64,000 bases of DNA from Nitrospira sp. (GCA_002634385.1 NSJL01000018.1:1-64000); one strand, 5' to 3'; positions 1 to 8,645 are shown, counted from the first letter of the stretch. Numbers and translations are program-made. The notes: generated by a model from the sequence alone, not told the origin.

Positions 1-120
1 ACCAGATTTCGCAATAATCACTGGAGAGCCGGATGCATAACGAAAGGTGCATGTCCGGTTCGGAGAGAGGTCAGAGGAAACCGGCGACTAAACCGCACGG
101 CGCCTCTGACCTACTTTTAC
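1..120 (+). ncRNA. Group II intron, 3' end (domains V and VI), truncated by window edge
   Basis: Positions 26-61 fold as a group II intron domain V: GAGCCGG and CCGGTTC close the helix, a two-base bulge interrupts the 3' strand (TGCA-TGT), and the loop is GAAA-like. Domain VI follows: AGGTCAGAGG at 68-77 pairs with CCTCTGACCT at 103-112, and an unpaired A at 113 lies 8 nt from the proposed 3' splice site after ...TTTTAC (120), as expected for a branch-point adenosine. The downstream exon at 121 resumes an IS3 transposase reading frame (YIPMAKGF), which supports the boundary. The intron body and any reverse transcriptase lie to the left of the window. Confidence 0.82.
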
Positions 121-585
121 CGTATATCCCGATGGCAAAGGGGTTTTGTTATCTGGTGGCGATCATGGGACTGGGCAAGCCGGAGGGTGCTGTCCTGGAG
201 GCTCTCCAACACGCTGGATACTGCCTTCTGCATCGGGGCGCTTGAAGAGGCCATAAAGAGATTCGGAGCACCGTACATCTTCAACACTGACCAGGGAAGC
301 CAGTTCACCTCGGATGCGTTCACCAGCATGCTCCTTTCTCAGGGAATCAGAATCAGCATGGACGGCAAGGGGCGCTGGAAGGACAATGTGTTTGTGGAGA
401 GGCTGTGGAGGAGCCTGAAGTACGAAGAGGTGTATCTCAAGGCGTATGGATCACTGAACGAAGCACGCAGAGAGATCGGACCGTATTTTGAGTTTTACAA
501 TCATCGGCGAAGGCACCAGAGCCTTGACAGAAGAACGCCGGATGAGGTTTACTGGACTACGCTGCCGCAGAGAGTGGCAGCATGA
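121..585 (+). pseudogene. IS3-family transposase (OrfB/integrase core), C-terminal part, intron-split and frameshifted
   Basis: The frame after the intron reads YIPMAKGFCYLVAIM, then must shift by one base to continue as DWASRRVLSWRLSNT and on through the integrase core to the stop at 583-585. One extra G in the GGG run at 167-169 explains the break. The downstream part keeps the second core Asp region (NTDQGSQFTS) and the DDE glutamate region (FVERLWRSLKYEEVY), followed by the usual IS3 tail YNHRRRHQSLDRRTPDEVY. The upstream part of the transposase would lie 5' of the intron outside the window. With the frameshift the protein could not be made even if the intron spliced. Confidence 0.85.
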
Positions 586-621
586 AACGGGGCAGCTTAT
601 CACTTATGAAACCATGTTTCC

Positions 622-647
622 TGTCCAAACCATCCCGACCACCTCTG
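622..647 (+). repeat. Probable right terminal inverted repeat of the IS3 element
   Basis: A short sequence beginning TGTCCAAACCATCCCGACCA lies about 37 bp after the transposase stop, where IS3 elements end, and it resembles IS3-group terminal repeats as I remember them. The left end is outside the window, so the pairing cannot be checked here. Confidence 0.35.
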
Positions 648-1045
648 TAATTCCACTTTTCTCCGCAGTTTTGATGAGTGACGCCGATCTGGAACCAACT
701 ACCGGGATACCGCATCATGTTTCCTCCCTTGTGCGGGGGGATTTTCAATAGCTTTACCCCGCTGTAGCTGTATTCTTCCAAAGAACACTTATGCTTCTAC
801 ATACTTACTACCTCCTACAAAGAGAATATGGTATAACGTTTATACGAATGGGCATTGCACATTGGAGCTGGAAAGGCAGGAGAACTCCATTTAACCTGGG
901 CCATTGAGCCCTTAGAGGAGCCTGTTCCCTGCCTCCCAAAGCCATGATAGGTTGATTGGGTCACTGAATCCTTGTCACCATGGAGGATTGGTCGGGAGGC
1001 TTCCCCTGCCCTGCACAAAGAGTACTCTTGTAAGGAGGTAACACG
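648..1045 (+). other. Long non-coding leader of the IS110 element; candidate bridge RNA region
   Basis: No credible reading frame is present. IS110-group elements carry a long non-coding end upstream of the transposase that is transcribed as the bridge RNA directing target and donor choice; this 400-bp stretch is in the right place and about the right size. Visible structure includes a CCATG/CATGG pair flanking about 943-987, GGCAGGAGAAC opposite GTTCCCTGCC around 873-932, and a near-perfect palindrome AAGAGTACTCTT next to the ribosome-binding site. The left boundary of the element is not identified, so part of this may belong to the IS3 flank. Confidence 0.45.
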
Positions 1046-2236
1046 TTGTACACGCTGTTTGTCGGTATCGATGTATCCAAGGACACATTCTCCGCCACCG
1101 GGTTCGATGCAAAAGGGGAAGTGAGATTCACCCTCAGTGTCCCGATGGACCAGAGCGGCTTTGCCGCCCTGCTGAAAGCCATCAGGGCCCGCGCTCGGGA
1201 CCTCACCACTGTTATGGCCGCCATGGAATCCACCGGCTGCTACCATATCAATCTTTTTTCCTTCCTCTGCAACCGAAAGATCACCACTGTTGTTCTGAAC
1301 CCTCTTTTGATCTTCAACTTCGCCAAGCTCTCTTTGAGGAAGACCAAGACCGACAAGAAAGACTCCCTCACGATCGCCCGGTTCCTGCTTGTCCACAAAG
1401 ACTCTATCGAGCAGTTCACCCTCTCTCAGCCGATCAAAGATCTCCGGGAACTTGCTCGTGAGCGGGAGTCCCTTACCCATCTCATCGCAGCCACCAAAAA
1501 CGAGATCAAGAGACTTGTGCAGACCACGTTTCCGGAACTGGAAGGCATGGCGAACGTCTTTACCACTACCATGCTTCTTTTCCTCAAAGAATACCCCTCG
1601 GCATGTCTCATCAAGACAGCGGGCATCAGTGCCGTTGCCGGTGCCCTGGAACGCTCCGGCAGGGACAGAAGGGTTTCCGTCAGCGCCGAGGACATCATTG
1701 CAGCGGCGAAACGTCCCGTAGCCTCTTTCAGTGCCGCACGAGAGCTTATCCTTCCGGAGAAGATCAGCACCTTGCTGCATTTGATGGAGCAGGTGGACCA
1801 CATCTCCGATATGCTTACTGAAATGTGCCAGTCCATGGTGATCGAGGAGATGCAGATTATCACCTCGATCGATGGCATCGGGGACACTGCGGGAGCAGCC
1901 TTCCTGGCGGAGATCGGAGCCATCGACAACTTCCCTTCCGCCAAGGCCCTGATCGTCTTTGCCGGGCTCGACCCCACGGTCTATCAGTCCGGTAAGTTCG
2001 AAGGCACCAGCAGGATTTCCAAGCGGGGCAACCGGCACCTCAGGCGTATCATCTACCTCATGGCCCTGGGCGTTATCCGGGTGAACAAGATATTCAGAGA
2101 ATATTTCCTTATGCGCCGCAAGAATGGTCTGCCCTACAGAAAGGCTGTCCTTGCCACTGCCCATAAACTGGTGAGAGTTATTTTCGCTATGCTTTCTCAT
2201 AAATCCTGTTTCCGTGCTAAGGAGAATTCTTTATAG
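1046..2236 (+). CDS. IS110-family transposase
   Basis: 396-residue DEDD transposase of the IS110/IS116/IS902 type, a RuvC-like nuclease that works with a bridge RNA. The N-terminal RuvC-like domain opens with VGIDVSKDTFSATGF (first acidic residue), followed by MAAMESTGCYH and KTKTDKKDSLTIARFL. The C-terminal Tnp20 domain has IDGIGDTAGAAFLAEIG and GLDPTVYQSGKFEG-SRISKRGNRHLRR, with the serine of the ISKRGN motif that is catalytic in this family. The start is TTG at 1046, chosen because AGGAGG sits at the right distance upstream and the family motif begins almost at once. Length is typical and the frame is open, so it may be active. The 149 bp after it, up to cheR, hold the short right end of the element; a TATAAT at about 2340 could be the cheR -10 box. 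Confidence 0.93.
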   Translation: MYTLFVGIDVSKDTFSATGFDAKGEVRFTLSVPMDQSGFAALLKAIRARARDLTTVMAAMESTGCYHINLFSFLCNRKITTVVLNPLLIFNFAKLSLRKTKTDKKDSLTIARFLLVHKDSIEQFTLSQPIKDLRELARERESLTHLIAATKNEIKRLVQTTFPELEGMANVFTTTMLLFLKEYPSACLIKTAGISAVAGALERSGRDRRVSVSAEDIIAAAKRPVASFSAARELILPEKISTLLHLMEQVDHISDMLTEMCQSMVIEEMQIITSIDGIGDTAGAAFLAEIGAIDNFPSAKALIVFAGLDPTVYQSGKFEGTSRISKRGNRHLRRIIYLMALGVIRVNKIFREYFLMRRKNGLPYRKAVLATAHKLVRVIFAMLSHKSCFRAKENSL

Positions 2237-2385
2237 TTGACTCCTCTTTGTTGATACTTCTTGTCCCGCTCCTCCAATCTCTATTTGGACTCCTTGACAC
2301 ACAATCGCGTAAGTCCTAGGAAAAAAAAGAAATTTGTAATATAATAACTTCCGAGATATAAGGATATAAGTTAGAGAGGTTTCCC

Positions 2386-3198
2386 ATGACAGGCGACCTT
2401 CAACAACTCCTCAACTATGTAAGAAACCAGCGGGCAATAGACTTTGCTGCTTACAGGCTGGATACTATAAGGCATCGGCTGGATCTCAGACTCGCGGCAA
2501 CGAGCATGCCGGATTATGCCTCCTATCATAAATATGTCATCGAAAACCCCCCTGAGCTTGATGCCCTGGTAGATTCTCTTACGATCAAGATAAGTCGTTT
2601 TTTCAGAAATTCGCTTGTTTTCGAAGCTCTCAGGGAAGTTGTCCTCCCGGATCTTCTCAATGCATTCGGTAAAGATACAATCAGGATATGGTGCGCCGGC
2701 TGTGCCCGGGGAGAGGAGGCATATTCTATAGCCATCCTGGTTAAAGAAATTTTCGCACAGGAGGATTTTCCCGCAAAGGTCTTTATCATAGGGACCGATT
2801 TAGACAGCGAGGCGCTTGCCAACGCCAAAGAAGCTCTATATAAATCCGATGCTCTTGTAGAGGTCAAAAAAGACTATCTTGATAAGTATTTTGACTTCGT
2901 AGATGGCATTTACCACCTGAAGGATGAAATAAAATCTCTGGTCACATTCGCCTACCATGACATTACGACACTTACCGCTCCCAGGGAAGGCATATTCTCG
3001 AACTATCACCTCATACTCTGCAGGAATGTTCTTATCTATTTTAACCAGGAAATTTCCCTGAGTATTAGGAAGAGCCTTTCCGATGCCGTTGTTAAAAATG
3101 GTTATCTTGTACTTGGTGAATCAGAGACTGTCGGCAAGACTCTTACAATTGACTACGAAGAGATTATGAACAGGACAAAAATCTTCAAAAAAAGATGA
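2386..3198 (+). CDS. cheR: CheR-family protein-glutamate O-methyltransferase
   Basis: 270 residues, the normal CheR length. It transfers methyl groups from S-adenosylmethionine to glutamates of chemoreceptors, or of other receptors in non-chemotaxis systems. The N-terminal helical domain covers about residues 1-75 (SLTIKISRFFRNSLVF is the usual linker), then the SAM-binding fold with IRIWCAGCARGEEAYSIA near residue 100 and the family motif ILCRNVLIYFNQ. Neither a receptor nor CheB lies alongside; the next gene is a hybrid kinase 19 bp downstream, so this pair may be a stand-alone sensory unit rather than a chemotaxis operon. The IS110 element ends just upstream and could have altered its promoter. 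Confidence 0.92.
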   Translation: MTGDLQQLLNYVRNQRAIDFAAYRLDTIRHRLDLRLAATSMPDYASYHKYVIENPPELDALVDSLTIKISRFFRNSLVFEALREVVLPDLLNAFGKDTIRIWCAGCARGEEAYSIAILVKEIFAQEDFPAKVFIIGTDLDSEALANAKEALYKSDALVEVKKDYLDKYFDFVDGIYHLKDEIKSLVTFAYHDITTLTAPREGIFSNYHLILCRNVLIYFNQEISLSIRKSLSDAVVKNGYLVLGESETVGKTLTIDYEEIMNRTKIFKKR

Positions 3199-3217
3199 AT
3201 GCTGATACGTAGAGTAG

Positions 3218-5821
3218 GTGGGTGAAATGAAAAACTGGATTTTGAAGAAGAAATGCAGGATTGTCCTGTTTGGAATATTGATCGTAGCAGTACCTCTTGC
3301 CGGTCTTGCTTTTTTTGTGAATTTTGCTGTAACCGCCGCTATCGAGGGAAGGATAATCAGGGAGACTCAAGGGTTATCTAAGGCAGCGTCGCACAATATT
3401 ACACGGCAGCTGGAAGGTAATATCAGACTTGCCGAGCTCTTCGCTACAAGACCGCTTCTTTTATCAGCTTTGAAAACTGGAAATAAGACCGAGATGTCTC
3501 ATCATCTCAGAATGCTGGTTGGAAACGGTGGTTTGATTGAAAGGGCTTTTATCGCATCAGGAAAAGGAGTGGAGCTTGCTGCCTGTCCCGAAGACCCTTC
3601 AGCTATTGGCAAAAATTTTTCGCACAGGGATTGGTATAAGGGTATTTCAAAAAACTGGTCGCCATATGTCTCAGATTTTTATTTAAGGGCTGGCAAGCCG
3701 CAAAGGTATCTTTTTGCCATAGTGGTACCGATAAGAGTGGCCGGGCAGGTTAAAGGGATTCTGGTTCTGCAACCAAATGCGGATTATATAAAAGAAGCCT
3801 TAAGCAGTATTGAAGTAGGTGAAGGACGTATACATCTGGTGGATAAAAAAGGCAGTCTCATATACCGTTCCGGGTCTATTGTAGACAAGACAATAGATTT
3901 CACAGATTATCCCATGGTACCGAAGTTGCTTAAAGGCCTGAAAGGCGTTGAAAACATAATCGACCCTGAATACAAAAAACCGCTTATCTCAGCTTATTAC
4001 CCTATTAAAGAATACGGCTGGGGGGTGATTGTGGACAAGCCAATGGATGTCGTTCTGGCTCCCGTGAGGAAGCTAAACGAGATGGTATACGCTATCAGCG
4101 GGCTGATGCTTCTTCTCGGCGGCGTTCTTGCCTATGGATTCAGCAAAATGTTTATAGCTCAGAAAAAATCATTGGAAGAGCGTGACCGGGTATTCAATTA
4201 TTCGCTCGACATGCTTTGTGTAGCGGGGTTTGACGGATATTTCAAGCAACTGAACCCAGCTTATGAAAAGACCCTCGGGTGGTCGAATGAAGAGCTGATG
4301 TCCAAACCGTTCCTTGACTTTGTCCACCCCGAAGATCGCGATCTGACCGTTGAGGCAGCCGCCAGTCTGTCAGGGGGGAGACCGATTAAAATATTCCAGA
4401 ACCGTTATCTTTGTAGAGACGGATCTTACAAATGGTTATCCTGGAGTTCGTATCCTCTGGTTGAAGAAAAGGCGATATTCGCCGTAGCCAGGGACATTAC
4501 CCGGCACAAGGAGCTCGAGGATCAAAATGCCCAGCGCGCTGCTCAACTCGAAGATGCCAATTCCGAGCTTCTGGCTATGAATGAAGAAGTCCAAGCAATG
4601 AACGAGGAACTTCAGAACCAGCAAAAAGAGCTTACAGCCACGAATATGAGGCTTCAGACTGCAACGCGGGCCAAATCAGATTTCCTCGCCAACATGTCCC
4701 ATGAACTTAGGACCCCTCTCAATTCGATCATCGGTTTTTCGGAACTTCTCCAGGACGAGTTATATGGGAAGTTGAATGAAAAGCAAAAGGAATATATTGC
4801 TGACGTCCTGGACAGTGGCAAACATCTTTTACAGCTGATCAACGATATCCTGGATCTTTCAAAGGTCGAATCAGGCAAGATGGAACTTGAACTGAGCAAT
4901 TTTGTCTTAAAGGATGTTCTTAATGCGGCCATGATCATGCTCAAGGAGAAGGCCATGAAACACTCATTACAACTTGAGTTGGAAATATCTAGCGATGCCG
5001 ATATCGATATAGAGGCGGATGAAAGAAAATTCAAACAGGTAATGTTCAATCTTTTAAGCAATGCCGTCAAGTTCACGCCGGAGGGGGGGAGCGTGTCAGT
5101 GACTGCAAGGATTATCCCGGATAATAAAAATTCGATAAATAATGACGTGTCGGATGGTTTTGTCGAAATCAGCGTTGCCGATACGGGCATTGGCATTAAA
5201 TCCGAGGACATGAGTAAGCTCTTTCACGAATTTTCACAGATCGAGTCACCCTATACAAAAAAATACGTAGGCACCGGCCTCGGGCTGGCCCTGACGAGGA
5301 GGATTGTAGAACTTCACGGCGGGAAGATTTGGGCTGAAAGCGAATTTGGCAAGGGAAGCAGATTTGCATTCAGTATCCCTCTCAGGCAGCGGAGAATCAG
5401 CGAAACTATGCCGCTCACAATGAGACAGGCAGGAATTGCAAATGCCGATAAGAGACGTGTGGTCGTAATAGATGACGACCCCAGGACCCTTGAAATAGTG
5501 GATTCGGCCCTGACTGCAGAGGGTTACATAGTGACCAGGGCCTCCGGCGGCACAGACGGCATTGAAGCAGTAAGGAAAGAGCACCCCGAACTGATAGTGC
5601 TCGACCTCTTGATGCCCGGGATGAACGGTTTCGAGGTGGTAGATATTCTGAGATCGGGTGAAAGGACATCGGAAATCCCTATATTGATCCTTACGGCTAA
5701 AGACCTTTCTTCAGAGGAAAAAAAGAGGCTCGAAGGAAAAATAGATCATATAGCCGAGAAAGGAAGTATCACTCAAGAGAGTTTTATCGTGGAAATGAAG
5801 AAATTGTTAGTACGAGAATAA
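3218..5821 (+). CDS. Membrane hybrid sensor histidine kinase (dCache-PAS-HisKA-HATPase-REC)
   Basis: 867 residues. A membrane segment at about 13-37 and another at about 285-305 bracket an extracytoplasmic sensor resembling dCache (HRDWYKGISKNW and the PxxD-type contact region). A PAS domain follows at about 325-430 with a PAC-like end (VARDITRHKELE), then a coiled coil rich in NEE/MNEE repeats. The phosphoacceptor helix has FLANMSHELRTPLNS with H495, the ATP-binding domain carries the N box (NLLSNAVKFTPEGG) and DTGIGIK and GTGLGLAL, and a C-terminal receiver domain has its phosphoacceptor at D796 (LIVLDLLMPGMNGFEV). It probably passes phosphate to its own receiver or to the REC/HD-GYP protein downstream. 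Translation starts 19 bp after cheR. Confidence 0.93.
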   Translation: MGEMKNWILKKKCRIVLFGILIVAVPLAGLAFFVNFAVTAAIEGRIIRETQGLSKAASHNITRQLEGNIRLAELFATRPLLLSALKTGNKTEMSHHLRMLVGNGGLIERAFIASGKGVELAACPEDPSAIGKNFSHRDWYKGISKNWSPYVSDFYLRAGKPQRYLFAIVVPIRVAGQVKGILVLQPNADYIKEALSSIEVGEGRIHLVDKKGSLIYRSGSIVDKTIDFTDYPMVPKLLKGLKGVENIIDPEYKKPLISAYYPIKEYGWGVIVDKPMDVVLAPVRKLNEMVYAISGLMLLLGGVLAYGFSKMFIAQKKSLEERDRVFNYSLDMLCVAGFDGYFKQLNPAYEKTLGWSNEELMSKPFLDFVHPEDRDLTVEAAASLSGGRPIKIFQNRYLCRDGSYKWLSWSSYPLVEEKAIFAVARDITRHKELEDQNAQRAAQLEDANSELLAMNEEVQAMNEELQNQQKELTATNMRLQTATRAKSDFLANMSHELRTPLNSIIGFSELLQDELYGKLNEKQKEYIADVLDSGKHLLQLINDILDLSKVESGKMELELSNFVLKDVLNAAMIMLKEKAMKHSLQLELEISSDADIDIEADERKFKQVMFNLLSNAVKFTPEGGSVSVTARIIPDNKNSINNDVSDGFVEISVADTGIGIKSEDMSKLFHEFSQIESPYTKKYVGTGLGLALTRRIVELHGGKIWAESEFGKGSRFAFSIPLRQRRISETMPLTMRQAGIANADKRRVVVIDDDPRTLEIVDSALTAEGYIVTRASGGTDGIEAVRKEHPELIVLDLLMPGMNGFEVVDILRSGERTSEIPILILTAKDLSSEEKKRLEGKIDHIAEKGSITQESFIVEMKKLLVRE

Positions 5822-5834
5822 GGGAAGAGGAAAC

Positions 5835-5945
5835 ATGCCCAAAAGAATACTCGTAGTGGAACTTGCGGCAGGCGCAGATGAATACATTTCAAAACCAATA
5901 AATACCAGGCAACTGTCGGGGCTTATAAAAAGGCTTCTGGAGTAA
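5835..5945 (+). pseudogene. Receiver domain with its middle deleted (36 codons)
   Basis: A short frame with a good ribosome-binding site (GGGAAGAGG) encodes MPKRILVVE joined directly to LAAGADEYISKPINTRQL and a normal receiver C-terminus. These are the first strand and the last third (the Lys-containing KP loop) of a CheY-like domain; about 80 central residues, including the phosphoacceptor Asp, are missing. The join is in frame and the ends of the gene are intact. This looks like an internal deletion within a third response regulator between the kinase and the HD-GYP gene. It cannot be phosphorylated as it stands. Confidence 0.85.
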
Positions 5946-5960
5946 AAAGGGGACTTTGTT

Positions 5961-7472
5961 ATGAACGACCAAAAACCGAGAATATTATGCGTCGACGATG
6001 ACCTGAGAAATCTCAAACTGCTTGAAGCGATACTCGCAGCGCGCGATTATGAGCCTATTAAGGCGTCGAACGGCAGTGAAGCTCTGGAGATGATTGCCGG
6101 GCAGAGTATAGATATCGTACTGCTGGATGTGATGATGCCGGGGCTGAGCGGTTATGATGTATGCAGGAAGATAAAAGAAAACGACATGCTTAGAAATACT
6201 CCCGTTATTATGATAACCGCCCTTACGGCCAAGGAGGACAGGATTAGGGGAATTGAAGCTGGCGCCGATGATTTCATATCCAAGCCTTTTGACCAGGCTG
6301 AGGTGCTCGCAAGGATCAAAATGCTTTTGAAGATGAAGACCCTCAACGACAGGCTGAGTCAAGCCTACGATACCCTGATAGCGCTGAATGCCCATGGAGA
6401 AGCAGATATTAGAGATTTTAATCAGATGGATTTCGATTTGATCTCGAAGATAGATCGGATTGTAAATCTTGTTATCAGGCAGCGTAATAATATTCCGGAT
6501 AAGCCCAGGTTCGTTCTCGTGCGATTGCTTAATGCCTATAATAATTATGAGTGGTATCAGTATGAATATGTATTCGACAACGTAAGCCGGGCCCCCATAG
6601 CTCTTAATGCCATGTTGGAACAAGAGATGGTAAAGGGATCACAGACATTTTTCTGTAATCAACAGGAGGTGAAAAAACAATTCAAAAATTTTTCGGAAAA
6701 GCTAAGCGAATTCACTATTCAGATCGAGAATATGGTTTGCTATTTGAGCAATACCCTCTGTATATTCGGTATCAACTATGGAAGGGATGTTTCAAAATAT
6801 GACGCCGCGGTATTGAACAGTCTTGTCATGCATACGCTTTTTTTAAGGTCCCTGGCCATCGAAATTAAGGAAGTGGATGATGCCTTTGCTTACACGGTAT
6901 ATTCCCTTGCGAGGGCGGCGGAAGCAAATGATGAGGATACGGGAAATCACGTCAAAAGGGTGGGCGAGTACTGTGCATTGCTCGCTCGCCGAATCGGCAT
7001 GCCGGATACGTTTGTTGAAAATATCCGGACACAGGCACTGCTGCATGACGTAGGCAAAATTCATGTGCCCGAGTTATTGAGAAAACCAGGCGCACTGTCA
7101 CCCGGGGAATGGGAAACAATGAAAAAACATACCCTCTTTGGAGCAATGATTATCGGTAATCATGCAAAATTAAATATGGCAAAAGAAATTGCCCTCACTC
7201 ATCATGAACGATGGGACGGCAGTGGATATCCTTATGGTCTGAAGAAAGATCAGATACCGATTTCCGGGCTGATATCAAGTATGGCGGACCAATACGATGC
7301 ACTCAGAAACAAGAGAGTTTACAAACCCTCTCTTGATCACAAAATGACATGCAAGATTATCACTGAGGGCGATGGAAGAACTCTGCCCCATCACTTTGCT
7401 CCTCAAGTTCTGAAAGCATTCAGGGATGCGGCTTCTCAGTTTGATGAAATATATGAAAAGTTGAAGGTATAA
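5961..7472 (+). CDS. Response regulator with HD-GYP domain, probable cyclic-di-GMP phosphodiesterase
   Basis: 503 residues. The N-terminal receiver domain (about 1-125) has the acidic pocket CVDDD, phosphoacceptor in IVLLDVMMPGLSGYDV and the KPF loop. A middle region of about 170 residues does not show a family I recognise. The C-terminal HD-GYP domain carries DTGNHVKRVGEY, HDVGKIHVP and HHERWDGSGYPYGL, so both the metal-binding HD and the GYP signature are intact. Proteins of this architecture hydrolyse cyclic di-GMP in response to phosphorylation. The likely partner is the hybrid kinase just upstream. The later window also holds a diguanylate cyclase (16.4 kb), so the same second messenger is made and broken by genes here. 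Confidence 0.93.
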   Translation: MNDQKPRILCVDDDLRNLKLLEAILAARDYEPIKASNGSEALEMIAGQSIDIVLLDVMMPGLSGYDVCRKIKENDMLRNTPVIMITALTAKEDRIRGIEAGADDFISKPFDQAEVLARIKMLLKMKTLNDRLSQAYDTLIALNAHGEADIRDFNQMDFDLISKIDRIVNLVIRQRNNIPDKPRFVLVRLLNAYNNYEWYQYEYVFDNVSRAPIALNAMLEQEMVKGSQTFFCNQQEVKKQFKNFSEKLSEFTIQIENMVCYLSNTLCIFGINYGRDVSKYDAAVLNSLVMHTLFLRSLAIEIKEVDDAFAYTVYSLARAAEANDEDTGNHVKRVGEYCALLARRIGMPDTFVENIRTQALLHDVGKIHVPELLRKPGALSPGEWETMKKHTLFGAMIIGNHAKLNMAKEIALTHHERWDGSGYPYGLKKDQIPISGLISSMADQYDALRNKRVYKPSLDHKMTCKIITEGDGRTLPHHFAPQVLKAFRDAASQFDEIYEKLKV

Positions 7473-7979
7473 TCAGCTTTGTATGACGTAATTTCTTCAG
7501 CAACAACTTTAAAATTCTTGACAGCCAATTGCAGTTGTGACCTCTCAGACAGGAGTTTAAGGGATAACGGTAATATTTCGCGTAGAGTCAATAACGACTG
7601 GGATTTAGCGGGATTTGGGACGTAAGACCCCATCGGCATCTACGAAGTGTCCGAAAGCCGATAGGACTTCAGCTTGGGTCTTCATCGGTATTTCAGTGCG
7701 GCGTTCCGGCTTTCTTCCTCCCTGTCAGTTTTCTCCCGGCCAGCTCTGTCCCAATGTCCCGAAGACCTTCTTCTTTATTTCCTCATTTTCAAAAGCCAAT
7801 GCAGTGCTCATTTTCTGCTCCTTTCCTGGTAAGGTCACGGTCTTATTTCTGTCATTTGACTTTAGTTTAACGACAAATGGCATTAAATGTAAGTGCTGTT
7901 TTATTGCGAAAAACCTACTGTTCTTTTCTGATATACTCTACCTATATCTATGATCGGATCGCCACAGGGCGCGGTGAAA
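7473..7979. other. 507-bp intergenic stretch, mostly unexplained
   Basis: No long reading frame. On the minus strand two very short frames occur in series: 7725-7811 (listed separately) and 7605-7685 (26 codons, MKTQAEVLSAF at its start, weak ribosome-binding site). An imperfect inverted repeat, AAGACCCAAGCTGAAGTCC with GTAAGACCCCATC near 7622-7683, is AT-poor compared with its surroundings. The last 100 bases before the antitoxin gene are AT-rich and include TATACT at 7932, a plausible -10 box without a convincing -35. Confidence 0.4.
7725..7811 (-). CDS. Tiny unrecognised ORF (28 codons)
   Basis: ATG at 7811 is preceded by AGGAAAGGAGCAGAAA, a strong ribosome-binding site at good spacing, and the peptide begins MSTALAFENEEIKKKVFG. 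It resembles no family I know. It may be the surviving 5' end of a lost gene, since the ribosome-binding site is better than the coding length deserves. A real small protein cannot be excluded. Confidence 0.25.
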   Translation of the reverse strand: MSTALAFENEEIKKKVFGTLGQSWPGEN

Positions 7980-8132
7980 ATGTTAAACATCCCCGAGGAT
8001 CTGCTGAAAGAGGCAATGCAAGTGTCCAAAAGCAGGACAAAGACAGAAGCAGTTATTGAGGGACTCAGGGAGTTGCTACTGCAAAGGAGGATCGAAAGAA
8101 TCCTCTCCTCAGTCGGCAAACCGGAATTCTGA
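7980..8132 (+). CDS. VapB-type antitoxin, apparently orphan
   Basis: 50 residues reading LNIPEDLLKEAMQVSKSRTKTEAVIEGLRELLLQRR, the ribbon-helix-helix-like N-terminus of VapB antitoxins of type II toxin-antitoxin systems (strand, then two helices with the KTEAVIEGL turn). A start at 7980 is chosen over 7950 because the family begins at this point. The PIN-domain toxin VapC normally follows within a few bases; here the next bases after the stop give no PIN frame, and the next gene is a DsrE-like protein. Either the toxin was lost or this antitoxin acts on a distant toxin. Confidence 0.75.
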   Translation: MLNIPEDLLKEAMQVSKSRTKTEAVIEGLRELLLQRRIERILSSVGKPEF

Positions 8133-8162
8133 TGAAAAAGCAGCTTTTTCAAGGAGGACAAA

Positions 8163-8645
8163 ATGTGCGAGTCGGCAGCGGGTGCAAAGAAAGATTCCGA
8201 AAGCGATCAGAACACTACTTCTTGTAATGGCCACACGCCGTCTGTGCGTATTTTTTCGAAATGCACTTCCGGCAGGCGTCCTCATATATTCACTGTTCTG
8301 TGCACCTCGGGCTTTGATCGTGTTCCGAACGTGCACTCTGCGCTGATGCTCGCCTCGCTTGCCGCCTCAGCGGACTACCGGGCGATCCTTTTTTGTCAGC
8401 AGGGCACGGTAGACGTCATGGTAAAGGGGGCGATCGAGAAGAACGAAAAGCCGGAGCCGGGGGCTCCCACTCTCTCCGAGAAGCTTGCTGAAGCCATGGA
8501 ACTGGGGGTAGAGGTCCAGTGCTGTGCGCAGACGATGATGAGCAAGGGGATTACTGATGCGGACCTGGTTCCGGGGGTAACGGTAGCAGGTGCCATGACA
8601 CTTATCGACCTTGCCGTAATGGGTCAGGGCACCTTGTGTTTTTAA
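8163..8645 (+). CDS. DsrE/DsrF-like family protein
   Basis: 160 residues. From about residue 40 it follows the DsrE fold: FTVLCTSGFDRVPNVHSALMLASLAASADY, AILFCQQGTVDVM, then an alpha/beta segment and the ending VAGAMTLIDLAVMGQGTLCF that is characteristic of DsrE-like proteins. DsrE/TusD relatives carry sulfur on a conserved cysteine; the pair in VEVQCCAQTMM is a candidate here. The first 40 residues are low in hydrophobics and may be non-native; a strong AAGGAGG before ATG 8163 nevertheless supports this start. No dsr or sox genes are near, so the role is open. Confidence 0.8.
   Translation: MCESAAGAKKDSESDQNTTSCNGHTPSVRIFSKCTSGRRPHIFTVLCTSGFDRVPNVHSALMLASLAASADYRAILFCQQGTVDVMVKGAIEKNEKPEPGAPTLSEKLAEAMELGVEVQCCAQTMMSKGITDADLVPGVTVAGAMTLIDLAVMGQGTLCF

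Noticed and set aside
815-2200. 461-codon minus-strand frame opposite the IS110 transposase
   Set aside because: Antisense to an intact transposase and low in hydrophobic-core character.
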